From Apostichopus japonicus (taxonomy: Eukaryota; Echinodermata; Holothuroidea; Aspidochirotida; Stichopodidae): a stretch of 64,000 nucleotides of DNA. Shown in pieces: positions 10,520-20,890 of the stretch (position 1 is the stretch's first letter; each line of letters starts with the position of its first letter). The translations under genes and the position numbers were made by a program. The notes below the pieces were generated by a model. That model had not been told where the DNA came from, did not search any database, and worked only from the letters and a program-made list of their open reading frames with translations. The stretch lies in contig NC_092567.1 in assembly GCF_037975245.1 (NCBI RefSeq), positions 4,782,214 through 4,846,213 on the forward strand, written 5' to 3'.

Positions 10520-11860
10520 CAGGGGCGGGATTTGAGTTGTGAAAGTGGGGGGGGGGCGCAAACCTGCCAGCAAGACTATCTAAGCGGAGCGCCACCATCG
10601 GTTGGCGCGAAGCGTACAAGAAATTTTTTTGCTTTATAAACCCTCCAGATGGCCGGAAACGGCACTTCCCGAGTGCTCTAAGCTGCATGTACCCATCCTT
10701 GAAATATGGGTCTCATGTCCGCAATTTGTATCTAGATAGTTAATTATTGTTTAAAAATTTGAAGAGGATTGATAGTAGAAAATATGGTCAGATGGTCATG
10801 TACAACTTTTGTTATACGTCACTATCTAAGCGGAGCGCCATCATCGGTTGGCAAGGAGCGTCGAAATTTTCGATGAAAGGTACCCTTATTAGATCGGTAA
10901 AATTAACACCCATAGAGGCTTTAAATTGCATCTAAACAGTTAATGAACGTGTTTAAATTAAGGGAGGACAGATAGAAGAACTTATATGGTGATGTACAAC
11001 TGAAGCTTATACGTCACTATTTAGGCGGTGCACCACCATCAGTTGGCGCGGCGCATCGAAATTTAAGCAAAAAGGAAATCCTAGATCATAAAAAATGACA
11101 CCATAAATCGCATCTAGACAGTTCTTTCCCCCTAAAATTATTAGTATATTGTGCATTTGGACCGATCAAGAATATGTTCAGCACCCACTTCGAAATTCTC
11201 CCCGCGGTCCCCACTTCTTGGAGCACTTGGCAAATATTGGGGCTGAACATACCTTTACCCCCCCCCCCCCATGGGGGATAAGCCCCTCAAGTCCACCGGT
11301 TCCGTCGCCACTGAAGTCGAGGAGGGGTGATTTCGAGCAGTAAAGAAATTACATCGGTATTGCCATTGCATATTGTTGAATTACACGGGGGGGGGGGGGT
11401 GTCATGTGTCAGGTTATTGAATTTAATTATTGATATACCCAATATGCAAATCTGGCTTTCGTAAATCGTTTCTCTGGATTTAGTTATTCAACGCATTCAG
11501 TAGAGCAGCAACGTTGAAAATCAATTCTTGAAGCTAGCACTTTAGCACATGCCGCGGATTCATCACATGCAGAATTGAATCGCTAGTGTGTTAGCTCCAG
11601 GATTCGTAACCTGTGCTGCGAACCATGTGCTAGCTCCAGCTCCAGTTATTCTGCATGCTACATGTTACGATCTTAAACACAAATTCGACTTAGATTCGAA
11701 ACAAATAGGCCTATTTGATAGAGCTGTTGTGGGGGAATAATTTCGATTAGGGTTGTGCACATTTGTCTGCAAAAACGACAAAAAAGTTAACTAAGATTTG
11801 GAAAAAAAGTGGGGGGCAAATGCCCCCTCTTGCCCCCCCCCCCCCGTAATCCCGCCCATG
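10520..11860 (+). mobile_element. Non-autonomous hAT-like element nested in the 5.6 kb element
   Basis: ACTTGAGG flanks it on both sides (10512-10519 and 11861-11868). The ends are CAGGGGCGGGATT and, as reverse complement of the right end, CATGGGCGGGATT. Poly(G) or poly(C) runs lie just inside each end (10548, 11833). The interior has three tandem copies of the GC-rich core module (about 10575, 10821 and 11015), each decaying relative to the first, and a further CGTCGCCACTG end-like sequence at 11303-11313. No transposase is encoded. Confidence 0.8.
10575..11130 (+). repeat. Three tandem copies of the GC-rich core module
   Basis: Units of about 200-245 bp each begin with ACTATCTAAGCGGAGCGCCA or a variant. 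Only the first keeps the hairpin GCGCCACCATCGGTTGGCGC and the GCCGGAAACGGC tetraloop-like word intact. Units two and three begin after ATACGTC and end near CATCTAAACAG / CATCTAGACAG. The reading frames across it arise from the repeat itself and are not genes. Confidence 0.75.
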
Positions 11861-11868
11861 ACTTGAGG

Positions 11869-14164
11869 TGAAGTAAAGAAGCCCTTTTGTGTATCACAAA
11901 TAGATAAAAATAAATCTTCATCTGCTCTGTCAACAGAATCAATGGATCAAGGACCTGCCCCAGAGCTGCTGAGACAGTCAGTCCACACACTACACAGTGG
12001 CCACATTCTGTCTCCAGTAGTTACAGTATATTATTCAAGACCTTCAAATATGCAATTCTGCATGAGAGACGACATGATGGAAAGTTGCCATGTCTAAATT
12101 CCTGCAAATTTTCATGAAAATGTACAATGTACTTCATAGGTCCTGTATCAGTTGATTCACAATTTCTATACGTAAAATCTATTCATTGTTATTTAAACAT
12201 GTTCGTATTCATAATTTGTGAGGTCGGAAGCAATCTCGTTCTGTCCTGCATGGCAAGAATCCCTAGATGTGGAATTCTTCACATTACAGTACCGCACAAT
12301 GGTTAGTTTAAATTGTTTTGTGTATGAGATGTCTCTCACTCGACATTATTCGAGAGAGGGTGCACAGCCTTGTGCAGATAGGCCGACCATGCATGTTGTT
12401 AAGACACAATTTATGTTTGCCACACCATATCAGAGTGCTTAACTGAGCCAAAATTTTTAAAGAGTCCAAAGAGGTACGTTAATTTATGTTATGGTTTAGA
12501 TGTAAGTTTACCCCGGACCTAAAGGCTTCTTCCTGTCCAATTGTAATATGTATATACATCAATTACAGAGATAGTAAATATTATTTTCTTAAGAACTTAG
12601 CGACAGTTTTGATGGGACTATATCACTGAATGGACTAGCCTTACTACCATAGATGATATATTCACTTGTTATTGTATATGTCTTCGATCGAATGTGCATA
12701 TTGTAGTTGTTTGTATAATTATTATTTGTATTTGTAGTTTTCACGTAGGTAAACAAAGAAAACCAGATGAATAAATAAAGAGCAACCTTCCGTAGAAGAC
12801 TCGGCCCTAATTTTTGACGGCTACAGTTACAGGTCCTGTTCTATGAAAATATATACATACTGTAGCTACTAGATAAAGTAAATATTTTCAATTGTTACTT
12901 CAGTTTAACAATATTTGTAAATTTAAGGAATTTATGCACTGGTGATGGTGTGTGCCTGTGATGTCTTGGATTGTACACATAATATTTGAAGTACATTTTC
13001 AAACTTGCATGTAGGCACACCAACTACATCTCTTTTGGTCAAAAGTGTCGTGAGCTTTGAAAATCTTGTTTTCCAAGGAATCTCCAACTCAGTTGACTCT
13101 CAGAATGGTTATATAAATGTAATTATCATTGTACCACATAATGTCCTCACTCAGTGCATGTTGAATGTCTTGTTCAAAAAGTGTAACAATAACTAGAATA
13201 CTGTCACTGTTCATATATGCTGTTGACCAAATATGCTAAATGCTTCTTTTTAGTTACACTTCTTTATTCATAATGTTTTGGCCCTTTACAAAGTAACTGT
13301 AAAAAGAAATACTTCAAAAAAAATTATGAAGAAAGATCTTTTGCAATAATAATATAACTCAGAACTGAAACTAATACACCTTTCTCGCCTTCTTTACATA
13401 ACACTTTATGGTTACATTGGAGCCTCACTCCCATATGCTTCCCTCATTTATAAACTAGATTTATACATATCCCCTCCTTACACCACCTCACCCTTCCCCA
13501 CACCTTCCCAATCCCTTAACTTTGCCTCAATATTTTCAATTCAAGAAAGGCTTCAATCTCTGAAATTTTGGAGAGGGGTAGGCTTTTAAGCACCATTTAA
13601 TATATCCATGTCCAGCTACCAAACATAGGTATGGGAATTGCAGTGCATAGGATTGGGCTAGGGAGAATGATGTTTGGCACATGATCAGAAGTTATGACAG
13701 ATTTTCCATGTAATTACAATGAAAAGCATCGCGAAGTAATTTTAATTATAATTTTTCGCATAGCAGTATGCAATGCTCTGATATACTGAAATGGACAGCG
13801 CCCTCTATTTCTGTTTTTAGTGCTTTATGACCTTTTAGTAAACCCCCCTCCCCCCACTAAACAAATTATCATTCCACATATGTTAAAAATAGCCGGCGGA
13901 ACCTCTACATGAAGGTAGATTCCCCTTCTGATCAATTTTATGGTATTTGTGGTCTATTCTATTTTGTGCAGGATATGTATGGGGAAATTGCCGCCATTTT
14001 GGCCTAAAAAACATTAATGTGCAACATTGACGCCTGGGAACAACTGATTTTGGAAAATAATACATATTGCTAATAAAATAAAATGGGTTTCATGTAGACC
14101 CCGTGACTTTGCAACGAAAGTTAATTTTTAGATCACTTTTCCTACTTCGGCCCACAGCCTAATG
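11869..14164. other. Right interior of the 5.6 kb hAT-like element
   Basis: One point of interest: after the acceptor GTCAACAG (ending 11936), one frame stays open to a TGA at about 12118, roughly 60 codons, and could be a third exon of the gene fragment. The phase carried from exon 2 would instead give a short NQWIKDLPQSC and stop. The remainder has no supported coding region, RNA or repeat apart from a poly(C) run near 13845. Confidence 0.35.
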
Positions 14165-14172
14165 TATTCGAT

Positions 14173-15360
14173 AAGGGATTTGTTAAATAACACATTTAAG
14201 GTTAATATATGTAAGTAAAAGAATAAACAAAACATTTTCATAACAACGCAACCAGTCTCCATGTAAGAGGACTGCTGGATATAAGAGCATTCCAGTTCAG
14301 TAAAGGAATGTTATTTTGGTTTTACACTCAGGGTTCCTTTGTTTAATGTTCTTCAAACTGTACTAAAAATAAATCGTTGGTGTAGGAACACGGTGCAGGT
14401 AACATATGATGCCTCGCTTTGCAAAGTGGATAGGAATCAGGAGTGTGGGGGGGGGGGCGGGCAGGAATACGTTATAAGAGTGTCAGAAAATGAAGTCCAA
14501 ATATCGACGGTTTAGAATATTCTAAATAATGCACAAAGTGACTTTGACTTCGACTACATCGTCTCCGAATCTCTCTCTAAGCTGTTATCACGGGATAATT
14601 TAGTAGCTATTATACACACATCTGTCGAAAATAGTCAAACATTTAATTGATGGGGCAAACGTGTTGTTTACACTAACTACTTTTGAGATTGATCAATGAT
14701 GACATTATCAGCAGTGACGTCACTCCACCATTACAATGGGAATCTCGATGTGTCCTTTAAACACAGAACAAATAAAGAGTGTACACTGTGTACGAGTCTG
14801 AGAAATAATGTTGAGGGATGTAGATAGGGAGCTTTGTATGTATTTACATTACTATTAATTAATTTAAATACTGAATTTAGGTAGAATCTTATTATAGATG
14901 TGGTATTGTACAGAGAAATGAAACATTTGATTGCTCGTGATGTTTGTAAAGCTACCCGATTTCAAGATATTCAGCTTTATATAACAACGCATTAGTGATG
15001 TCATCAAATACCATGAAAACTAATAATTTAAATATTGATGATAGAAAAAGACTAAATGTATTTGTAATTACTTAATTGAGTTAAATTACGGAGCTACAAG
15101 ACTGGACAAATCATCTGTAACTAACTGCACGTCCATAGTTTCACTGTTATGATTCACTTACATTACTTGTGACGTAATGACAAATGCTCGTTTCCATTAA
15201 ACTCAAGAAACACGTAAATATTTTGAATAACCATGATAATTCCTTATTCATCAGAGACTACCATAGCCTACAGCATAGTTACAGCCATGATAATTTACTT
15301 GATCCATTCAAAGGATGAAAAATTTCTCTTGAGCATTAGTTTTATTTAATGAGTAATGAG
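14173..15360. other. AT-rich non-coding stretch
   Basis: No gene, RNA or transposon end is recognised. A poly(G) run lies at 14447-14458. Confidence 0.4.
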
Positions 15361-15460
15361 TCTAGGTCTGAGTCGGGTACCCGAATACCCGGGTACACGA
15401 CCTAACATTCGTGTACCCGAATCAAAAACACACAAAACGGGTACCCGTTTTCTGAGAGGG
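15361..15460. repeat. Cluster of GGGTACCCG palindromes
   Basis: GTCGGGTACCCGAATACCCG, CGGGTACACG, CGTGTACCCGAA and ACGGGTACCCGTTTT occur within 100 bp. Such GGGTACCCG-rich starts occur at the ends of some hAT elements, so this could be a terminus beginning at TAGGTCTGAGTCGGG. I found no partner end or target duplication. Confidence 0.4.
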
Positions 15461-15904
15461 GTGCGCGTAAGTGCTACGCGATTGCTTTCATGATTTCATG
15501 TTTTGATTAATCAAGACACGCGAATACGGAAGATTAATTTAATGAAAAAACTTTCTTGTAAATGTAGCTGGCTGTTTTAATTGCTTACTATTTCTAGCTT
15601 TAGCCATTCGTAATGGTTCTTTTTCCTGTGTGGATAAAATCACTCAACACAGAAAACGAAAACATTATACCGGTAAACACTACTCAAAAGGGAAATCTTT
15701 AACCCATCGCAACAGCAGCTGTGTACGTACAATACTATAATACCTCTTCAAAACATAGCACATACCTTCCAAACAATTGCCGATTTCCAGGTAATTAAAA
15801 GTTGTTAACAAGGCTAAGCTTTGTATGTGTGTGTGTAAGAAACCGATGTGATTTTTCCCATTGAATTAATGTGGTATATAGGCTAGCATGTGGTCCAAGA
15901 TAGC

Positions 15905-16612
15905 AGAACTTTATTTTAATAACCAAGGAGATTTATTTAAACTATTGATTTTCTTTAAGCTATATTTTGCAATTTCCCAAGATCAGGCCCCGAAAAATCC
16001 CAAGGACACTGTACTGTATGTATATCTAGCAATATATAGCGATATCTAGCAATATCTAGCGATATTTATAGGGATGAAATTCGCAAGATCTTCCATAAAC
16101 CGAAGGCAGATAGAGAATCGAAGCCTTCAGTGTGTAATGAACTTGAAACTGTGCGTCTTTCGAAATGAAAAGAATGTGGGGCATCGCACAATAAACATAT
16201 AAAAGTTATTTATTTCAGTCTCATTTAAATTATTCAAAATTTTAAAGCACACAGCAGATATCACATCATATCAGTGAGCATGAACAGAAAATGGCGTTCC
16301 AGGATAAACAGCCTCCAATTGTTTATGTTTGTAGTCATATGAGCCTAATTTCACTTTTTTTTTTTTTTTTGGGGGGGGGGCTGTTACGACTTGCCCGAAA
16401 AATATAACCACATTTTTTTGCGTTCAACATGTTAATTTACATATCATATAGGCATGCATCGGTTATTACATCGCATGCCAATTACATGCAATCATTTGCC
16501 GTGTTATTACCGAAATGGCGAATTTGTCGGGCAAGCTAAGAACTTTATTTTAATAACCAAGGTGATTTATTTAAACTATTGATTTTCTTTTAGCTACATT
16601 ATTGCAATTTAT
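15905..16612. repeat. Direct repeat pair of about 75 bp
   Basis: AGAACTTTATTTTAATAACC...GATTTATTTAAACTATTGAT occurs at about 15905-15985 and 16540-16612, with a few differences. The second copy is in the extra block that carries TTGCCCGAA motifs, so the block may have been copied together with its flank. Confidence 0.6.
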
Positions 16613-16700
16613 TTTTCTTTCAGTAGGTGCCCGAAAAATTCTCAGCATATTGCCCGAATTTCCACAAAAATATTTGCAGCGCCCCCCCCCCCCCCGAAGT
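16355..16700. repeat. TTGCCCGAA-motif block with poly(G)/poly(C) borders
   Basis: Bounded by poly(T)-poly(G) at 16355-16380 and poly(C) at 16682-16695. It contains TTGCCCGAAAAAT, GTCGGGCAAGC, GTGCCCGAAAAATTC and TTGCCCGAATTTCC. Similar CGGGCAA/TTGCCCGA words recur at 37000-37195, so this is an interspersed family. No coding capacity is seen. Confidence 0.5.
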
Positions 16701-17439
16701 TTTATAGTAGCCGTGATTAGAGGTTTTAATATTTGTAGACCAATTAATTTAATTACATAAATTAACTGTCTGAATTTTCAAAATTCCCTGACCAACATTC
16801 TTCATCATACTTTCCCCTACTCGTGCAATTTGACCGGTCTGTTACTTAGGGGTTGAAGAAGGTTCTTCTATATTGGTTGTCCATAGATGAAATGTTGTGC
16901 AACATTATGGGTATATTTTGAAGTGAATTTATTCACGAGAAATATTTTCAAATCCTGAATAAATAATGGGCGTAAACCTTGACAAGTGGGGCTGACGGGT
17001 ATTGTGGGCCGCGACGTAGAATCACCTACATTATTAAAGATCCACAGGAGATGCGGTGATGTCGAACATGATGTGTGATTGGTGACAATCTTCAAATAGG
17101 TTATGGATGAAAACAAAAACTATTGGGAAATACCTGGTTCTCAGACAAAGGTGTACATCTGGTTGGTCATTTTCAAGCCCGTGAAATACCATTTCCGGTG
17201 ATCTGGGGGGGGGGGTATCAAAACCAGAAATGTTCTTGTACGCTGCGCTCCAACCGAAAGTGGCGCTCCGCTTGCCATGGATAGTAAGTCGCGCCCCCGT
17301 GTTAGAAAATCCTGGATACGCGCCTGATTATAACATCTACAATTTTTTTAGACGTCTGTAGACAAGATGGTGAACCATACAGTTGAAAACATTCAATAAA
17401 AAATAATAATGATCTTTTCTTGTATTTACGCGTTGACCG

Positions 17440-20072
17440 CAGGGACGTCGCTAAAGAGAAGGGGTGGGGATGTCTCACCACCCAAGCTTAGTAAAAATGA
17501 CGATAGTTGGAAATTTGGAGTACGACTGTCGGAATTTCCGACTGTCGCACTCTAATTCACCTAGGCCTATTCATATATTCCTGTGATTGTGAATGACCTA
17601 AAATTTGAAAAAGTTAGGTCAAAATTGACCTTTAATCAGTCATATTTACCACGTCTTCCTTGCCACTTTGAGAAATTGTATCTCGCGATCCTTATACTCC
17701 ACCATACAAATCTTCGTATGAATTTGAATATATTAAAATTAATGCCCAAAGAACTACCGTACAACGTTCGCCAGCTTCAATTCGGTTTATTTATGTACTA
17801 ATTTTGTTATTGGGTGGGTTGACCCTGTTCGCTAGCTTCAAGTAAGTTGAGTATATATCAGAGACGTAACCAGTGGGAGCAGCGGGAGCAACTGCTCCCC
17901 CCTTCAGTGTCGAAAAAAAGATAAATACTGTTTGTTTTTTGGCATGGTATTTTGTCATTGCTCTTTTGATCTTGAATACTCGTCAGCTCCGTTAACTCAA
18001 TTATAATCGTAGTAACATTTAGGCCTACTGCTTCAGCTACTTAGTTTGGCAGATGCAATTTGTTAAATTTAGCCAGTAGCCTATTACCTATTACCAGCCT
18101 ACAATTGGCCACTGCGTAATAAAATACATAAAGCATAAATAACCGCACTCGGTGGAGAGTCACGAACCGTATATGCACAACGACGACGACAACGCATCCT
18201 TTCTATGATTCGTCATCGGTTGTTGCACGAAAAGCATGTTATGAAGTTAAGCTAGCAATCGTACGTTATACGCACTTCCTATAAATAATTATTACACTGC
18301 TAAATACGAGAGTTTATATTGTGTTTCAGTTAAGTTCGGCAATTGTATTAAAGCCCAGACATTGGACAATAAAAAAGAATCATCCTACTGGAAAAAATGT
18401 AAATTAGCACTATGTCTTTCTGAAGGAATATTTCAAAACGGGAACAAAATCTGCTGATAATATGATATCATATGATTATGATGAAACTGGCAAAACATTG
18501 CTCCAGATCCCATCTAAAGACCTTCAATTGTTCAAAACAGGACGCCCCCTCCCCTTAGACCCCTCTCCCATATCAATCGCAAAATATGCTACCCCTTGCA
18601 AATTCCTGGCTACGTCGCTGGTATATATATATATATATATATAATATATATTGTATACAATTACAACACCCAATGCTAGTCAGTACTAGTTGTAACCGTT
18701 ACAGTACGTAACTTGGTACGTCTCACCAAACTCTTGAATCGTTGCCAAAATTGGTTCGCATTGTATATTTCAGACAATTACATCTTATACGGTTGTAGAA
18801 GATAGGTGCAAGACTATTTTGGCCAAATTTAGACTGGAATATATTTTATAGAAATAGTTCAGTTGTTATTTTTGTTCGCGGAAGAGTAGACAGTTATCTT
18901 CCTCAGTACTAATGACCTAAACAAAGGTATGAGGTTTACATCAAATAACTAAAGTTTGAGCAGTGAAAAGAGTGTTCGGGGATTTGCCTAATATTCAACT
19001 TGATGATTTCCTTCATATTTTGTTGTACAAGTGATATTCAAAGTATCGGCTTTTCCAACTTCCATTGGGCCCTAGGCTTGGTTTAACTAGTTACAACTGA
19101 TTATCTCAATTGCACAGTGGCCGAAAAACCCATGATGTTGAGAAAAATCTCGATTAATTTGTTATATGTAACATGTGGGCGATACTTAGTATGTTCCTTA
19201 ACTGCATCCTCCCCGCCCCAGGGATATTTCCCGGCTAACGTTTCGCATTGGCAGAGTCAGACTGACTAAAATTGAATACTAGCGCCCTTTAAAGCTATTT
19301 TATATGCATATGGCTGCCACAAAAACACTACTAGTTTTAGTCACGGTTGTACTTGTTTATCTGCAAACTTTGTTTATTCATCTTAGAGAAGAGTCAACTA
19401 TCAGGTTATTACTAGTTAGTAAGGGTTGGCGTATATCGCCACCGAATAGGTGCATATCGAATTGATATAAAGGACTATATGAGAACTGCAACCACTGAAA
19501 ACTGTATGTTTTGACAGTATGTTTTTATACTTATTTTAAGAACTCCTATCATCTTGGTCCTTGACGAAGATGATAGGCAGATTGTTCATGTGAGTGATAA
19601 ATAGCCCCGCTGCCCAACCCCCCCCCCCCCTTAAAAAAATAAATAATAATATTAAGCGCGCTAGGAAAAACCCCGGTGTTTTTGGTAATCGTTGTCGAAT
19701 ATAATTTGTTGAAGAAAAAAAGTTTTTCCCTTTGTTACATTAACATAGCTTTTGTAGTTTGTGTAGCCTATGTAGCCTTCAAGCAGATAACTTATACTCA
19801 GTTGCTTACTTGCTCAACCAGAGTGATTAATAAGTTTGTGAAGTGAGTGCCAGTGGTACAAATGTATCGAAAAAAAGTTCGGAACAGTGCAGTCGCGAAA
19901 GATGGGGTGTCTGAACTGACACTTACCGTATCGTTGACGAATAGCGCGGGGTGGGTGGGGGGGGGGGGTTAAAAGGCAGCAGTCGGAATTTTCTGGCTTC
20001 AAAACCCATCCAGTGGAATTTCAGCCACTACCCCCCCCCCCCCCCAATCATCAGGCCTTAGCTACGTCCCTG
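17440..20072 (+). mobile_element. hAT-like element (2.6 kb) with perfect 8-bp TSD
   Basis: GTTGACCG occurs at 17432-17439 and 20073-20080. The ends are CAGGGACGTCGCTAA and, reverse complemented, CAGGGACGTAGCTAA. Poly(C)/poly(G) runs at 19618, 19951 and 20031 lie in its right part. A second element (17869-18620) is nested in it. No transposase motif was recognised; the short frames inside have no family features. Confidence 0.85.
17869..18620 (+). mobile_element. Nested hAT-like element (752 bp) with perfect 8-bp TSD
   Basis: GTATATAT flanks it at 17861-17868 and 18621-18628. The ends are CAGAGACGTAACCAG and, reverse complemented, CAGCGACGTAGCCAG. The interior is non-coding apart from chance frames. 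The right TSD runs into a short (TA)n tract, so part of that tract may predate the insertion. Confidence 0.85.
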
Positions 20073-20080
20073 GTTGACCG

Positions 20081-20460
20081 ATGAATAAAACTACTTGAAT
20101 TGTATCAGAATCCATCTCTTCACTACTACTTGCAAGATTAGTGGTTACTCTATTATTTAATTTTTCTTTCTGACAGTTTAGCATCTCAGCGAAAATTAAA
20201 AAAAATATTAAGTTAAAACTTTGACAGATAACACGCGTTAAATTGAATACAGAATACATCGTTACCTCATTAAGTATATAATACCGATGTAAAGCTGTAC
20301 CGAATCGATACAAAATATGTATACTGATGGCTACAAAATTAAACTAGTACTCTCATTAATCCTGTTTTATGCACTTTTCGCTCTGTATGCAGATTTACAG
20401 ACCAAAAATGTAAATTTGATATTTTCTTTGATAGTTTATTAATGTTGTTAAAGGGTGTGA
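20081..20460. other. AT-rich non-coding stretch
   Basis: Nothing recognised between the hAT-like element and the next repeat group. Confidence 0.35.
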
Positions 20461-20890
20461 TGCGAAGTCCCCGGAAGCTGCATATTTAGGGTTGTCAGGA
20501 AGAAGCTCAACTATAGAACGTTTCTGAGAGCTCAAGCGGGGTTGAGGGGCTTTCTCTGAAATATATATCAAGCCCTGGTTGGCTCCACGAGGGGAAGCCC
20601 CCTGAAGTTTTTGCATTGGTGATATCCCTTGTTCTCTCGTAGCGAGTTTAAAGCACTAAAACACAAACAAATGTAATAAATAAATTATAGTTATCTATAA
20701 CGTATTCCAAGTACGTTGGTGGGGATCCGCTGGACTTAAGCTGCACCCTTTGAAGATATTTTTCGTTCTCTTGAAGACATTTTGAAACACAGAAATCTAT
20801 CTAAGAGAAGAACTCAATTTTCAGCGGATAGTATCGTTAAAGGGGGAGGGGGGGGGGGGGGTTCAGGGGCGAAGCCTCTGGAAGCTGCAT
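20461..20890 (+). repeat. Three direct copies of a GGGGCGAAGCCCC...GCTGCAT motif
   Basis: GAAGTCCCCGGAAGCTGCAT (about 20466), GAGGGGAAGCCCCCTGAAG (about 20588) and AGGGGCGAAGCCTCTGGAAG (about 20863) are variants of one 25-bp word in the same orientation. A poly(G) run at 20841-20857 precedes the third. Probably fragments of one interspersed repeat family. Confidence 0.45.

Larger units (their letters stand above)
8541..14164 (+). mobile_element. hAT-like DNA transposon (5.6 kb) with 8-bp TSD
   Basis: TATTCGAT occurs at 8533-8540 and again at 14165-14172, immediately outside the proposed ends. The ends are inverted repeats: TAGACCGTGGGCCGAAGT on the left against TAGGCTGTGGGCCGAAGT (reverse complement) on the right, followed further in by a second shared block TCGTTGCAA. 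An 8-bp target duplication fits hAT elements. The interior holds a spliced gene fragment (8944-10019), a MITE (9583-9854) and a nested hAT-like element (10520-11860), so roughly 4 kb is its own. A poly(C) run lies near 13845. Confidence 0.7.
15895..17326 (-). mobile_element. hAT-like element copy, reverse orientation, with internal insertion
   Basis: Read on the minus strand it begins CAGGCGCGTATCCAGGATTT (ending 17326) and follows the same order as the copy at 52401-53074: GGGGGCGCGA, core module, ACCAGATGTACACTTTTG-like and ACACATCATGTTCG-like blocks. It then continues to ATTTATTTCAGTCTCATTT near 16208-16230. A 330-400 bp block (about 16345-16720) is extra relative to the 52 kb copy. The left limit is uncertain. 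A block at 15905-15985 repeats at 16543-16612. Confidence 0.55.

Noticed and set aside
10506-10688. Recurring minus-strand peptide (LGKCRFRPSGG...QPMVALRLDSL) also at 33876 and, in other frames, at 37277 and 54278
   Set aside because: It is the translation of the GC-rich core module. Frames differ between copies and indels break them, so the DNA or RNA, not a protein, appears to be what is kept.
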